64,000 bases of DNA from DATJGR01 sp963735085 (GCA_963735085.1 CAVTJP010000005.1:868001-932000), one strand, 5' to 3'. Positions 1 to 9,198 are shown, counted from the first letter of the stretch. Program-made: numbers and translations. Notes: a model not told the origin generated them from the letters alone.

Positions 1-1
1 C

Positions 2-1939
2 GCCCTCATTCTGGCGCTCGGTCTTCTGGTGGACGACGCCATCATCGCCATCGAGGTGATGGTGGTAAAAATGGAAGAAGGGATGGATCGCATCGAGGCA
101 GCGGCTTACGCATGGAGCCACACTGCGGCGCCGATGCTGTCGGGCACACTCGTGACGGTCGCCGGATTCCTGCCGGTGGGCTTCGCGCGCTCAACGGCCG
201 GCGAGTACGCCGGCAACATCTTCTGGGTCGTGGGGTTCGCCCTCATCGTTTCCTGGATCGTCGCGGTGGTCTTCACACCCTATCTTGGCGTCAAGTTGCT
301 GCCCGCGATCAAACCGGTCGAAGGCGGTCACCAAGCGATTTACGGCACACCGAACCATCGCCGCCTGCGACGGCTCATCACCTTCGCCGTGCGCCACAAG
401 TTCGTAGCCTGCGGACTCGTCGGCGTCGCCTTCGTGCTTTCTGGCGTCGGCCTGGGCGCCCTCAAACAGCAGTTCTTTCCAACATCCGACCGCCCCGAAG
501 TGCTGGTGGAGGCTCGTCTTCCGGAAGGCACCAGCATCGAGACGACGACCGCCACCGTCGAGAAGCTCGAACACTGGCTGCAGCACCAGCCCGAGGCCAA
601 GATCGTTACGAGCTATGTTGGTCAGGGCGCTCCCCGCTTCTTCTTCTCGATGGCGCCGGAACTACCTGACCCCGCCTTCGCCAAGATCGTCGTACGTACA
701 CCGGACGCGGAGGCGCGCGAGGCTTTGAAGCATCGGCTCCGAGAGGCGGTGTCACAGGGGCTTGCACCTGAGGCCAATGTGCGCGTCACCCAACTCGTGT
801 TCGGCCCCTACACGCCATTTCCGGTCGAGTTCCGCGTGATGGGGCCCGATCCCGCGCAACTGTCCGCTATATCTGAAAAAGCTCTCGACATCATGCGAAG
901 CGTGCCGGATGTGCGGCAAGCGAACCGCGATTGGGGTAATCGCACCCCCGTGCTCCGCTTCATCCCGGATCAGGATCGACTGAACCTCCTGGGGCTGTCT
1001 TCAGCGGAAGTGGGCCGGCAGCTGCAATTCCTCCTCACCGGCATCGCCGTCACACAGGTTCGTGAGGACATCCGCAGCGTCCCCATCGTGGCGCGCAGCG
1101 CCGGCAGCGAGCGGCTGGATCCGACGCGTCTGGCGGATTTCTCATTGATGAACCGGGACGGTCGCCAGATACCGCTCGACCAGATCGGCCATTCGGAATT
1201 TCGTATGGAGGAGCCGGTGCTGAAGCGCCGCGATCGCACACCCGTCATCACGATCCGCTCGGACATCAATGAGGCGACCCAGCCGCCCGAGGTATCTAAG
1301 GAGGTCATGAAGGCCCTTCAGCCGCTGATCGCATCCCTTCCGGCGGGCTACCGCATCGAACTGGGCGGATCGATCGAGGGGGCGGCCAAGGCCAACGCCG
1401 CGCTGGGCAAAGTCTTCCCGGCCATGATCGCGGCCATGCTGATCGTCATCATGCTGCAGGTGCGGTCCTTCTCGACGATGGCCATGGTCATGCTGACGGC
1501 ACCGCTCGGCCTCATCGGCGTGGTGCCTATGTTGCTCGCCTTCAACCAGCCTTTTGGCTTCAACGCTATTCTTGGCTTGATTGGACTGGCCGGGATACTG
1601 ATGCGCAATACGCTGATCCTGACCGAACAAATCAAGGAGAACCGTGCTGCCGGCCTCGACGACTATCACGCCGTCATCGAGGCCACGGTTCAACGCGCGA
1701 GGCCCGTGGTGCTGACCGCACTTGCCGCCGTGCTGGCCTTCATCCCTCTCACGCACTCCGTCTTCTGGGGGTCGATGGCCTATGCGCTGATCGGCGGCAC
1801 GGCGATCGGCACCGTGCTGATCCTGCTCTTCCTGCCTGGTCTCTATGCCGCGTGGTTCCGGATCAAGCCCACTGCAGATGACATCCATGAGGATTTGATG
1901 GAGGAAGCGGACTTGGGAACCGCAATGGCTGCCGAGTAG
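2..1939 (+). CDS. RND efflux transporter, inner-membrane subunit (3' part)
   Basis: The reading frame is open from the first bases of the window, so the start lies upstream and about 645 C-terminal residues are visible; a full RND pump has roughly 1,030. The visible part opens inside transmembrane segment 4, LGLLVDDAIIAIE, whose adjacent aspartates are the proton-relay pair of AcrB-type pumps. A large periplasmic loop follows (about residues 145-455), then the second membrane bundle (about 465-625) with the family-typical GLAGILMRNTLILTEQ stretch. It would work as a homotrimer with a periplasmic adaptor and a TolC-like channel to export drugs or other hydrophobic compounds. The adaptor gene is not in view. 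Substrate cannot be told; HAE-1-type rather than metal-type is my inference from the sequence style. Confidence 0.93.
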   Translation, partial: ALILALGLLVDDAIIAIEVMVVKMEEGMDRIEAAAYAWSHTAAPMLSGTLVTVAGFLPVGFARSTAGEYAGNIFWVVGFALIVSWIVAVVFTPYLGVKLLPAIKPVEGGHQAIYGTPNHRRLRRLITFAVRHKFVACGLVGVAFVLSGVGLGALKQQFFPTSDRPEVLVEARLPEGTSIETTTATVEKLEHWLQHQPEAKIVTSYVGQGAPRFFFSMAPELPDPAFAKIVVRTPDAEAREALKHRLREAVSQGLAPEANVRVTQLVFGPYTPFPVEFRVMGPDPAQLSAISEKALDIMRSVPDVRQANRDWGNRTPVLRFIPDQDRLNLLGLSSAEVGRQLQFLLTGIAVTQVREDIRSVPIVARSAGSERLDPTRLADFSLMNRDGRQIPLDQIGHSEFRMEEPVLKRRDRTPVITIRSDINEATQPPEVSKEVMKALQPLIASLPAGYRIELGGSIEGAAKANAALGKVFPAMIAAMLIVIMLQVRSFSTMAMVMLTAPLGLIGVVPMLLAFNQPFGFNAILGLIGLAGILMRNTLILTEQIKENRAAGLDDYHAVIEATVQRARPVVLTALAAVLAFIPLTHSVFWGSMAYALIGGTAIGTVLILLFLPGLYAAWFRIKPTADDIHEDLMEEADLGTAMAAE

Positions 1940-1990
1940 GTTACAGCGCTCCGTGCGACGACAATCTGATTTGATTTTAGGGAGAACGAA

Positions 1991-2398
1991 ATGACTGCAA
2001 AGACACTCGACGACGCCATTGCGCGCAATCACGCGGCGCTCGACGCCATGGTGAAGGGTGACAACACCGGCTACGTGAATATGCTCACTGATCGTGACGA
2101 TGTGACCTGGGGCAACCCGTTCGGCCCGTTTGCACGGGGCCGAGAAAGCGTTGTGACCACGTTGGCCAGTGCAGCGGGGCGCATGCAGGGTGGCAAAGCG
2201 ACCGGCTTCGATCGCATCGCAACATACGCGACTGAAAACCTTGCGGTCGTGGTCGAAGTCGAACACGCGGAAACAAAGGCCGGGGGCGCTGCCGACGTGT
2301 CGCCGGCGGCCCTCCGCGTCACCAGTGTCTTTCGGTTGGAAGGGGATGCCTGGAAGCTTGTTCATAGGCATGCCGATCCGATCACAACGCCGCGCTGA
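1991..2398 (+). CDS. SnoaL-like / NTF2-fold protein
   Basis: A 135-residue protein with the layout of the SnoaL-like/DUF4440 NTF2-fold family: an N-terminal helix, an aromatic GNPFGPFARGRE turn, and a C-terminal VFRLEGDAWKLVHRHAD strand pair that is a hallmark of this fold. There is no signal peptide, so it should be cytoplasmic. It starts 51 bp after the RND stop on the same strand, with the purine-rich sequence TAGGGAGAACGAA before the ATG, so it may be cotranscribed with the pump. The family includes small-molecule isomerases and many proteins of unknown role; nothing here fixes a substrate. It converges on lon 43 bp downstream. Confidence 0.75.
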   Translation: MTAKTLDDAIARNHAALDAMVKGDNTGYVNMLTDRDDVTWGNPFGPFARGRESVVTTLASAAGRMQGGKATGFDRIATYATENLAVVVEVEHAETKAGGAADVSPAALRVTSVFRLEGDAWKLVHRHADPITTPR

Positions 2399-2441
2399 GC
2401 AAGTTCCGCGATTTCCGGGATACGAACGCGGGCTGTCCGGG

Positions 2442-4838
2442 CTATGCGCGCGACGCTTCCAACGCCGCGGCGACGGCGTCGTCGACTTCTTCCAGCCAGA
2501 TGAACTCGAGGTGGTCGCGGACGTCGCTCGGAATATCTTCGAAGTCGCGGCGATTTCGGGCCGGCAGCAGAACACGCGTGATTCCTGCGGCCGCAGCCGC
2601 AACGACCTTTTCCTTGATGCCGCCGACCGGCAGCACCAATCCGCGCAGGCTGATTTCTCCGGTCATCGCGGTATTGCTGCGCACGGTACGCGCGGTCAGC
2701 AGCGACACCAGCGCCGTGAACATCGCGACGCCCGCGCTGGGGCCGTCCTTCGGTGTAGCACCGGCCGGCACATGAATGTGGATGTCGCTGTTCGGAAATA
2801 CATCCGTATCGATGCCGAGCGCGGCGGCGCGGTTCTTGACGATGCTAAGTGCGGCCTGTGCGCTTTCGCGCATCACCTCACCGAGTTGGCCCGTCAGCAG
2901 CAGCGTGCCCTTGCCCGGCACACGGGTGGCTTCGATGAACAGGATGTCGCCGCCGACCGGCGTCCACGCAAGCCCGGTCGCGACGCCCGGCACGCTGGTG
3001 CGCATCGCGACTTCGTTTTCGAAACGCGGCGGCCCGAGACTTTCTGCGAGATCTTTGTTGCCGATTTGCGCTTTCGCGGTATTTCCCTCGGCGAAGCGCA
3101 CCGCGGCGCTGCGCAATGCACGGCCGATCTCACGTTCCAGTGCACGCACACCGGCTTCGCGGGTGTAGTCGCGAATGATGTGGCGCAGCGCGTCGTCATC
3201 GAACTCGGCCTGCTCTTTTGTCAGCCCGTTTGCTTCGAGTTGCCGCTGCACGAGGTAGCGCTGCGCGATCTGCAGCTTTTCACCTTCCGTGTAGCCGGCA
3301 AGACTGATGATCTCCATGCGGTCGCGCAGCGGCCCCGGAACCGTATCTAACAGATTCGCTGTGGCGAGGAACGAAACGCGCGAAAGATCGAATGGAACGC
3401 CAAGATAGTTGTCGCGGAACGTCGCATTCTGTTCGGGGTCCAGCACTTCGAGCATCGCGGCGGCCGGGTCACCTTGCACACCGCTGCCCATCTTGTCGAT
3501 TTCGTCGAGCATCATCACGCAGTTGCGCGCCTTCGCCTTACGGATCGCCTGGATGACGTTGCCCGGCAGCGCGCCGATATACGTGCGGCGATGTCCCCTG
3601 ATTTCGGCTTCGTCGTGAACACCGCCCAGGCTCAAGCGTACGAACGGTCGGTCCATCGCGCGCGCGATCGACTGACCGAGCGATGTCTTGCCGACACCGG
3701 GTGGGCCGACGAAACACAGGATCGGGGCCTTGCCGTCGGGTGCCAGTTTCCGCACCGCCAGATATTCGACGATGCGGCGTTTGATTTTCTCCAACCCGAA
3801 GTGATCTGCGTCGAGGATCTGCCGCGCCGCTTCGATGTCGATCGGTTTTTCTTCCGGCAATGCCCACGGCAACTCGATCAGCCAGTCGATATAGGTGCGA
3901 ATCATGCCGGCTTCCGCAGCCGCATCGGGCATCCGTTCGTAGCGGCGCAGTTCCTTGCGGGCGGTCTCTTCGACTTCCGCAGGCATCTGCGCTTTCGTGA
4001 TCGCCTCTTTGAGTTCCGCGATCTCGGGTCCTTTGCCGTCGGCCTCGCCGAGTTCGCGCTGGATCGCCGCCATCTGTTCACGCAGGATCGCTTCGCGCTG
4101 ACGTTCATCCAGCGACGCCTTCGTCTGCCGACCGATCTCTTGCGAGAGCCGCAGCACTTCGATGCGTTTGGCGAGGATTCGAGCGATCCGGTCGATACGC
4201 TCGCTGACATCGATCGTCTCGAGGATTTGTTGTTTCTCGTCGGCGGTGATGTCGAGATACGCAGCAACCAGATCGGCAAGATGCCCACCCGATGGCGCAG
4301 ACTGAACCGCGGCGATCAGTTCCTGTGGGACTTGCGGTAACAGCTCGAGCGCCTCGACGGCCTGCCCGCGCAAGTGAATCGTGCGCGCCTCGGCCTCCGG
4401 TGACAGCGCATCTTCGGGTTGTTCGATGCGCAATACACGCGCTGCGAATAGCGGCTGCTCCCGTTCGAAATCCACGACGCGAAAGCGCTGCTCGCCTTGC
4501 AGAGCGAGGTGGTGGCTACCGTCGGGTGCATTCACGTAGCGCAGGATGTTCGCAACCGTGCCGACGCGGTGCAGGTCGTCCGCGGTGGGTTCCAACAGTT
4601 CTGCGTTTCGCTGCATCAGAACGCCGATCGGCCGCTGCTCACGCAGCGCCTGCTGCGCAGCTTTGATCGAAACCTCACGCGTGAGGGCGATCGGGAACAC
4701 GGTACCCGGGAACAGCACCGTGTCGCGGACCGGAACGATGATCAGCGCGTCGGCCGGCACATTGGAGGAAGCCGCGGGCTCGGCGCTGGTGGTTTTTTCA
4801 GTGGCCTCGCCGCGCAACGCCCCGTCGTCGTCTGACAT
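2442..4838 (-). CDS. lon: ATP-dependent protease Lon
   Basis: A 798-residue Lon protease, close to the 784 of E. coli Lon. It has the N-terminal substrate-binding LON domain (from IIVPVRDTVLFPGTVFPI, about residues 33-50), a coiled-coil region, an AAA+ module with Walker A GPPGVGKTS near residue 378, and a C-terminal serine protease domain with the catalytic Ser in DGPSAG (near 699) and catalytic Lys in GGIKEK (near 741). It degrades misfolded and short-lived regulatory proteins in the cytoplasm. The frame extends upstream of the chosen start, but ATG 4838 is preceded by an AGGTGA ribosome site and begins the conserved part. It lies 19 bp after a small heat-shock protein gene, so the pair looks like one proteostasis operon. 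Confidence 0.97.
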   Translation of the reverse strand: MSDDDGALRGEATEKTTSAEPAASSNVPADALIIVPVRDTVLFPGTVFPIALTREVSIKAAQQALREQRPIGVLMQRNAELLEPTADDLHRVGTVANILRYVNAPDGSHHLALQGEQRFRVVDFEREQPLFAARVLRIEQPEDALSPEAEARTIHLRGQAVEALELLPQVPQELIAAVQSAPSGGHLADLVAAYLDITADEKQQILETIDVSERIDRIARILAKRIEVLRLSQEIGRQTKASLDERQREAILREQMAAIQRELGEADGKGPEIAELKEAITKAQMPAEVEETARKELRRYERMPDAAAEAGMIRTYIDWLIELPWALPEEKPIDIEAARQILDADHFGLEKIKRRIVEYLAVRKLAPDGKAPILCFVGPPGVGKTSLGQSIARAMDRPFVRLSLGGVHDEAEIRGHRRTYIGALPGNVIQAIRKAKARNCVMMLDEIDKMGSGVQGDPAAAMLEVLDPEQNATFRDNYLGVPFDLSRVSFLATANLLDTVPGPLRDRMEIISLAGYTEGEKLQIAQRYLVQRQLEANGLTKEQAEFDDDALRHIIRDYTREAGVRALEREIGRALRSAAVRFAEGNTAKAQIGNKDLAESLGPPRFENEVAMRTSVPGVATGLAWTPVGGDILFIEATRVPGKGTLLLTGQLGEVMRESAQAALSIVKNRAAALGIDTDVFPNSDIHIHVPAGATPKDGPSAGVAMFTALVSLLTARTVRSNTAMTGEISLRGLVLPVGGIKEKVVAAAAAGITRVLLPARNRRDFEDIPSDVRDHLEFIWLEEVDDAVAAALEASRA

Positions 4839-4857
4839 CGATGTCACCTGAGAAAAT

Positions 4858-5262
4858 TTACGCAGATTTATGAAGGCTGACGAGCAGGCAGCCGTTCGAT
4901 GCGCTGCGCCGTACCGCGGCGTAGCGCCCGGGCGGTAGCGGCACGTGGCGTTCGAACCGCCCCTGCGGAAGTTCCAGCCGATGGATGACCGCGGTGCGCA
5001 ACTCCGGCGGATGCTCGCGCCGACCCGATACGCGCAGCGAACCATCCTCGATGACCGTTTCGACCTGGTCGGGATCGATTCCCGGCAATGCGACGATGAT
5101 CAGCACCACATCGGCAAGTTCGAGCACGTCAACGGGCGGTTCCCACGCAACGTCCGGCATCGAAGAAAGCGGGCGAAAAAACTGTTGCTGCAGATGCTCG
5201 GCGCGCGTCAGCATCGCGACCGCTTCGGACCACATCCAGTCGTGGAATTTATCGCGCGCCAT
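4858..5262 (-). CDS. small heat-shock protein, Hsp20 family
   Basis: A 134-residue alpha-crystallin-domain chaperone. The domain runs from about residue 40 to 125: PPVDVLELADVVLIIVALPG opens the beta-sandwich, EDGSLRVSGRRE is the typical beta-5/6 hairpin, and GRFERHVPLP matches the conserved A-x-x-x-n-G-v-L neighbourhood only loosely. Such proteins bind unfolding clients without ATP. The start at 5262 has a strong AAGGAG site; a longer frame to 5310 lacks one. It is followed after 19 bp by lon, so holdase and protease are probably co-induced. Three 13-bp direct repeats overlap its ribosome-binding region. Confidence 0.9.
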   Translation of the reverse strand: MARDKFHDWMWSEAVAMLTRAEHLQQQFFRPLSSMPDVAWEPPVDVLELADVVLIIVALPGIDPDQVETVIEDGSLRVSGRREHPPELRTAVIHRLELPQGRFERHVPLPPGRYAAVRRSASNGCLLVSLHKSA

Positions 5263-5263
5263 G

Positions 5264-5298
5264 TTCGCAACTCCTTTTCGCAACTCACGTTCGCAACT
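5264..5298. repeat. triple 13-bp-spaced direct repeat at hsp20 leader
   Basis: The nonamer TTCGCAACT (plus strand) occurs at 5264-5272, 5277-5285 and 5290-5298, exactly 13 bp apart, immediately upstream of the hsp20 start. The AAGGAG ribosome site of hsp20 lies between the first two copies. It could be an operator, an RNA thermometer element, or a replication-slippage product; the sequence alone does not decide. Confidence 0.8.
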
Positions 5299-5403
5299 GC
5301 GCTGCGCCAACGTGTAGCGGAACGTACCGGGAAATTACCTCGACCGCAGCATCGTGTCGAATGATCAGCGTGCCGTCACGGCGGTATTGGAGCAACCAAT
5401 GCC

Positions 5404-7038
5404 TCAGTCGTAGCTCGAAGCGCCGCCGCTGTATCCCCGCCAGCCCAACAGCACCAGCAGTCCCAGCCCTACAATCGTCAGTATGAAGCTGAGCACGCCG
5501 CCGATCAGCGGCAGGTTGATCGCCACGATCACGATCGCGAGTCCAACGGCGAGCGTGACGATGAAGTGGCGCGGTTCGTCGCGGTCCGCGTTGAGTCGCG
5601 TGCCGATGAAATTCGCAACGACCAGCTTGGCCAGATACAGGCCAACCATCCACAGCAGCAGGCCGAGAATGCCGATCGGCAGGCCAATGATCGTAATCGC
5701 AACGATGACTGCGATAATCGGCGTCGCAATGAGCGTCACCATGCCGACGCCACCTGCGATCAGCACATCACGGGCATCGTCGATTGCGATGCTGCGCAGA
5801 CCCGGCAGCAGTGCCAGCACAACCGCTCCGGTGATGAGTGCTGCCACAAAGCGCAACAGTTGACTCAGATAGAACGCACCTGTCAGGTATCTATTCGTTT
5901 GTACATGACCCTCGATGAGATTCGTCTCGAGTTTGCCGCCGATCACCGCGCCGGACGAAACCGTCACGTCCTTCGCGTGCTGCACGTACGCTGTAACATT
6001 CCCGGCGATGCGCGCCGGCGCCAACACCTTCAGCGCCTGCGCATACGCGGTCAGCGCACCGCCGATGGCGCCGCTCGTATCGACGTTTTCGCCGGCCGCG
6101 AGCACATCGCGACCGACTGATCCGGCTAGCTGCAGATCGCCGGCCACGATCGCGTTTGAATCAACACGCGCGGCCGAATTCAGGTTCACGGTGGAACCGG
6201 CGCCGTACAGGTTGCCGCCGATGTGGGGCGCCGAGACGCTGAGCGTTTCCGCCGCCGAGGTGACACTACCGCCGACGTCACCATCGACATTGACCGTCTG
6301 CGCGAACGCGAACACCTGGCCACCGACGTGACCGCGGATGGTGATACGACGTCCCACTGCGATGAGATCACCTGTTACGTTACCGGCCACCTCCACCGTT
6401 TCGCCGGATACGATCAATGTGTCGTCGATCGTCTCGCCGGCCGGGATGAACACCGCGTTCTTGTCGTGCCGAATCTCCAGCGCCTGCGACGGCATCGGTT
6501 GCAACGCCAGCAGACCGAGCAGCCCGGCCAGCAGCAGCGGACCATGCGCACGATTGCGTGCGCGCCTGGCAAACGTGAGCCAGCCGAGCAACGTCGTGAA
6601 CCCAGCGATCGCGACCGTTTTGGCGATCGAAGCCATGATTACACCTCCATTCTTGACCAGAAAGATTGCCGCCTCGACGCCGAGATCGGCGATCGTTCCG
6701 CTGTCGAACGGGTTGAACCACTGAATCGGGCCCGACAGCAGACCCGTGATCAGATTCGGAATCACGGCTACCAGCAGCGCAACCAATAGCCCGCCTGCCG
6801 CCGTCGCTGCCATCGCGAGTCGCGACACCGGGCGTCGATAGGCCGGCGTCGTCACGAGTTCGGCGTCGTGCACGAGTGCCGCCGCGACGATGCTCGTTTC
6901 GCTGCGCAGCGCCGCCAGCCGCATGCGGCATTTCGAACAGCCCGCAAGATGCAGTTCCATTGCCACGGCATCGGTTGCAGGCAATTCCCGGTCCGCATGC
7001 ATCGACAACGTGAGTTCGTCCGGGCAGTGATCGGTCAT
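5404..7038 (-). CDS. anti-sigma factor fused to bactofilin-like repeats
   Basis: A 544-residue membrane protein. Residues 1-40 form a zinc-binding anti-sigma domain with the H-x3-C-x2-C signature (His30, Cys34, Cys37). A membrane segment lies at about 73-95 and another at about 130-150. From about 200 to 400 comes a long run of short beta-helical repeats (GETVEVAGNVTGDLIAVG, GHVGGQVFAFA and similar) of the polymer-forming bactofilin-like type, and the C-terminal 130 residues contain several more hydrophobic helices. Its ATG overlaps the stop of the upstream ECF sigma gene by 4 bp, so it is the cognate anti-sigma factor. The repeat domain probably acts as a scaffold or sensor at the envelope; that role is inference. 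Confidence 0.88.
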   Translation of the reverse strand: MTDHCPDELTLSMHADRELPATDAVAMELHLAGCSKCRMRLAALRSETSIVAAALVHDAELVTTPAYRRPVSRLAMAATAAGGLLVALLVAVIPNLITGLLSGPIQWFNPFDSGTIADLGVEAAIFLVKNGGVIMASIAKTVAIAGFTTLLGWLTFARRARNRAHGPLLLAGLLGLLALQPMPSQALEIRHDKNAVFIPAGETIDDTLIVSGETVEVAGNVTGDLIAVGRRITIRGHVGGQVFAFAQTVNVDGDVGGSVTSAAETLSVSAPHIGGNLYGAGSTVNLNSAARVDSNAIVAGDLQLAGSVGRDVLAAGENVDTSGAIGGALTAYAQALKVLAPARIAGNVTAYVQHAKDVTVSSGAVIGGKLETNLIEGHVQTNRYLTGAFYLSQLLRFVAALITGAVVLALLPGLRSIAIDDARDVLIAGGVGMVTLIATPIIAVIVAITIIGLPIGILGLLLWMVGLYLAKLVVANFIGTRLNADRDEPRHFIVTLAVGLAIVIVAINLPLIGGVLSFILTIVGLGLLVLLGWRGYSGGASSYD

Positions 7039-7547
7039 GACTCTGCCTCGCTCGCGAGCGCACGTCGCAGCAACTGTTTGGCGCGCAGCAGCAGCACACC
7101 GACGTGATTGCGGGTGACGCCAAGCGCGTGCGCGATCTCGTCGTAGTTCGATTCGTTGTAGTAGGCCAGCACGATCGGCAGACGATACTTGTCGGGCAAT
7201 GCAGCGATCGCCGTGCGGATTTCGTTTGCCCGCTCGGCATCGACGAGTGTGTCGAGCGCCGTCGGCGCGGGTGCTTCGAGCTCTGCGGCATCCGTATCGA
7301 GATGGTCGAACAGCTTCGCGCCGCGCGTTCGCCGCCGCACCAGATCGATACAGTGATTGCTCGCAATGCTCAGAATCCATGCCGCGAACGGCTGATGGGT
7401 GTCGTATCGGTCGAGCGCTCGATAAGCGCGCACAAAAACCTCCTGGGTCGCGTCCTCAGCCTGTGCGGAGCGGCCAAGCAGCCGCAGGCACAGGCCGAAA
7501 ACGCGACGGTAGTGGTCCCGGTACATCGCTTCGAAGTCGATTTTCAA
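7035..7547 (-). CDS. ECF-type RNA polymerase sigma factor
   Basis: A 170-residue extracytoplasmic-function sigma factor. Region 2 spans about residues 8-72 (YRDHYRRVFGLCLRLLG, then DATQEVFVRAYRAL and FAAWILSIASNHCIDLVRR), and region 4 about 110-160 (ALPDKYRLPIVLAYYNESNYDEIAHALGVT read in two parts, ending in a helix-turn-helix). Only regions 2 and 4 are present, as expected for the class. The start is TTG at 7547, supported by AGGA at proper spacing; an ATG two codons off frame is immediately closed by a stop. The 4-bp overlap with the anti-sigma gene implies translational coupling and stoichiometric inhibition. Confidence 0.93.
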   Translation of the reverse strand: MKIDFEAMYRDHYRRVFGLCLRLLGRSAQAEDATQEVFVRAYRALDRYDTHQPFAAWILSIASNHCIDLVRRRTRGAKLFDHLDTDAAELEAPAPTALDTLVDAERANEIRTAIAALPDKYRLPIVLAYYNESNYDEIAHALGVTRNHVGVLLLRAKQLLRRALASEAES

Positions 7548-7749
7548 AACATATCCTGCACGGCACGGACCGGAACTCAGAACGCTGTTATTGAGTACTA
7601 CGATCGACGCTGCTGGACATTACAGCGCGATGCCATTGCGGGCGCGAGGTTCGCTTCCGACGCAGAGCTGGCATCCGTTCATGTCCCAGCGGCTTCTTCC
7701 ATCGCCTCGAGCGCGGTCTCGGCTTCGCTCGCGCAATCCGCCTTCGCCG

Positions 7750-8220
7750 CTAGCCGGCATTCAAAGCCAACTCTTCCGCATCGGGTGCTTGGAAGTGTGG
7801 CAAATATTCGTTCATCATCGGCAAGGGGATAAACGTCACATCGTCAGAGGCTCGCTTGTTTCGTACATCCAATCTTTCGAGCAATTCTTCGAACGGCACA
7901 TCGAGGAAGTGGATTTTTGTTGCTGCGCCCAATGCGGCGGCACGTTGCTTGAAGTCCTGACGTTCAACTTTTGCCCACATGCCAAAATCGAGTATCACAT
8001 CGAGCCCGCGCGCTAACGCGGCGGCCGCGACTTTCCACTGGAGGACTTCAATTTTGCCGTGTCTCTCGTCGTGCTCCGGTTGCGTCGCATCCTGACCATA
8101 TAGAAACCTATGCCACTCGTCAGGCGTAAGTCTCAGCGCTCCAAGTTCAACTTCCAATCTCTTAGCAAGCGTTGTTTTTCCAGAGCAAGGCAAGCCAATC
8201 ATCAAATGTAAAGTCGTCAT
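7750..8220 (-). CDS. AAA/P-loop kinase-like protein
   Basis: A 156-residue cytoplasmic protein with a Walker A loop GLPCSGKTT at residues 9-17 and the overall layout of small zeta-toxin/chloramphenicol-phosphotransferase-like P-loop kinases: LTPDEWHRFLYG after the P-loop, then a VILDFGMWAKVERQDF strand-helix and an FEELLERLDVRN lid region. It likely phosphorylates a small molecule; the substrate is unknown. Its ATG shares one base with the stop of the MAPEG gene (TGATG), so the two are translated together. About 200 bp separate it from the ECF sigma gene; nothing recognisable lies there. Confidence 0.8.
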   Translation of the reverse strand: MTTLHLMIGLPCSGKTTLAKRLEVELGALRLTPDEWHRFLYGQDATQPEHDERHGKIEVLQWKVAAAALARGLDVILDFGMWAKVERQDFKQRAAALGAATKIHFLDVPFEELLERLDVRNKRASDDVTFIPLPMMNEYLPHFQAPDAEELALNAG

Positions 8221-8633
8221 CAGCTCGCCGACACCAACAGCCACACCGTTCGCAGAAACAACGCGAACAACACGACGCTTGCGACCGCGAAGACGCTGAA
8301 CCGAACGATGATCACGTTCTTCGTCGCGTGGACCAAAGAGTGCACGACACGCAGCAGCACGTAGCCCCATGCGAGCGCGATGCTCGCACCATCCACCGCA
8401 CCGCCGACCTGCGCGGCGAGCGCCAGCGCATAGAATATCGTCGGCTGCTCGTGCAGGTGGTTGTAGTTGTCAGCGACCCGCGCCACCTTGGGCGGCAACT
8501 CGAGCTTCGCACCGGTACGCGAGATCAGATCGACGTCGATGTTCGCCGCCCGCATTGCGGGAATTCGGGTCGCATACATCCAGACCCACATCACGAAGGT
8601 CCAAGCGATCAGCGAGAGTATTGGGGCGATCAT
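8220..8633 (-). CDS. MAPEG family membrane protein
   Basis: A 137-residue integral membrane protein with four hydrophobic segments (about residues 2-20, 60-78, 82-100 and 112-134). The motif NYNHLHEQPTIFYALAL is characteristic of bacterial MAPEG proteins (membrane-associated proteins in eicosanoid and glutathione metabolism), where the E-x-P element lies at a helix end. Bacterial members often have glutathione-transferase or peroxidase activity, but many are untested. The start at 8633 is preceded by a strong GAGGAGG site, which rules out a 13-codon longer start. It is the first gene of a two-gene unit with the downstream P-loop kinase. Confidence 0.88.
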   Translation of the reverse strand: MIAPILSLIAWTFVMWVWMYATRIPAMRAANIDVDLISRTGAKLELPPKVARVADNYNHLHEQPTIFYALALAAQVGGAVDGASIALAWGYVLLRVVHSLVHATKNVIIVRFSVFAVASVVLFALFLRTVWLLVSAS

Positions 8634-8662
8634 GCTGCATCCTCCTCTATTGGGAACGGAAC

Positions 8663-9140
8663 ATGGGGTCAAGAACTACTTAGTCGAAGGCGTTTCCGGC
8701 ACCGGCAAAACCTCGGTCTGCGGCGGCGCGGCTACCACGCCATCCATGACGACCTCGACTTGGCGTATCAGGGTGATCCAAAAACCGGTGAGCCGTTGGA
8801 TGGCTTCGCCCACGAGCATCATATCGGGGACGTCGCTAAGGTGAGAGCTTTGGTGGTCGACCAGAGTCATGCGGCATCGTTCTTTTGCGGCGGTTCCAGG
8901 AATTTCGACCGTTTCATCGGTCTATTCGATGGCGTGTTCGTTCTCGAGGTGGATCTGGACACGCTGAACCGGCGTCTTGCCGTCCGGCCTGAAGACGAGT
9001 TCGGTGGACGACCAAGCGAACGGGAATTCATTGCGCGATTGCATGCGACACGAGAAGACCTTCCAACGAACGCAATCATAGTCGACGCTACGGCACCCAT
9101 CTCACGCGTCGTCGACGCGATCCTTGGAAAGGCCAGCTAA
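8663..9140 (+). pseudogene. frameshifted P-loop nucleotide kinase-like gene
   Basis: Two frames carry one protein. From about 8666, in frame with GVKNYLVEGVSGTGKTSVC, there is a complete Walker A loop, but the only nearby ATG (8663) is in another frame. After about 8722 the similarity jumps frame to RRRGYHAIHDDLDLAYQGDP and runs to a TAA at 9140, ending in FVLEVDLDTLNRRLAVRPEDEFGG and DAILGKAS. I recognise the whole as a roughly 170-residue kinase-like family of bacteria, of unknown substrate. At least two indels (near the start and near 8722-8735) break it. It diverges from the MAPEG gene 29 bp away, so it may have been inserted there. Confidence 0.7.
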
Positions 9141-9198
9141 GCGCCACCGTAAGAGCTGCCGGCGTTCGCTACGCCTGACATCAACACAACGTGGCCGC

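Noticed and set aside
1142..2602. A 486-codon minus-strand frame opposite the RND pump gene and beyond
   Set aside because: Its translation is rich in Arg, His and Gly with no family features, and the plus strand carries clear RND and SnoaL-like proteins. It is a high-GC shadow frame.
2169..4340. Long plus-strand frames opposite lon (such as 2169-3350 and 3474-4340)
   Set aside because: Composition is that of antisense translation, while the minus strand holds an intact Lon protease.
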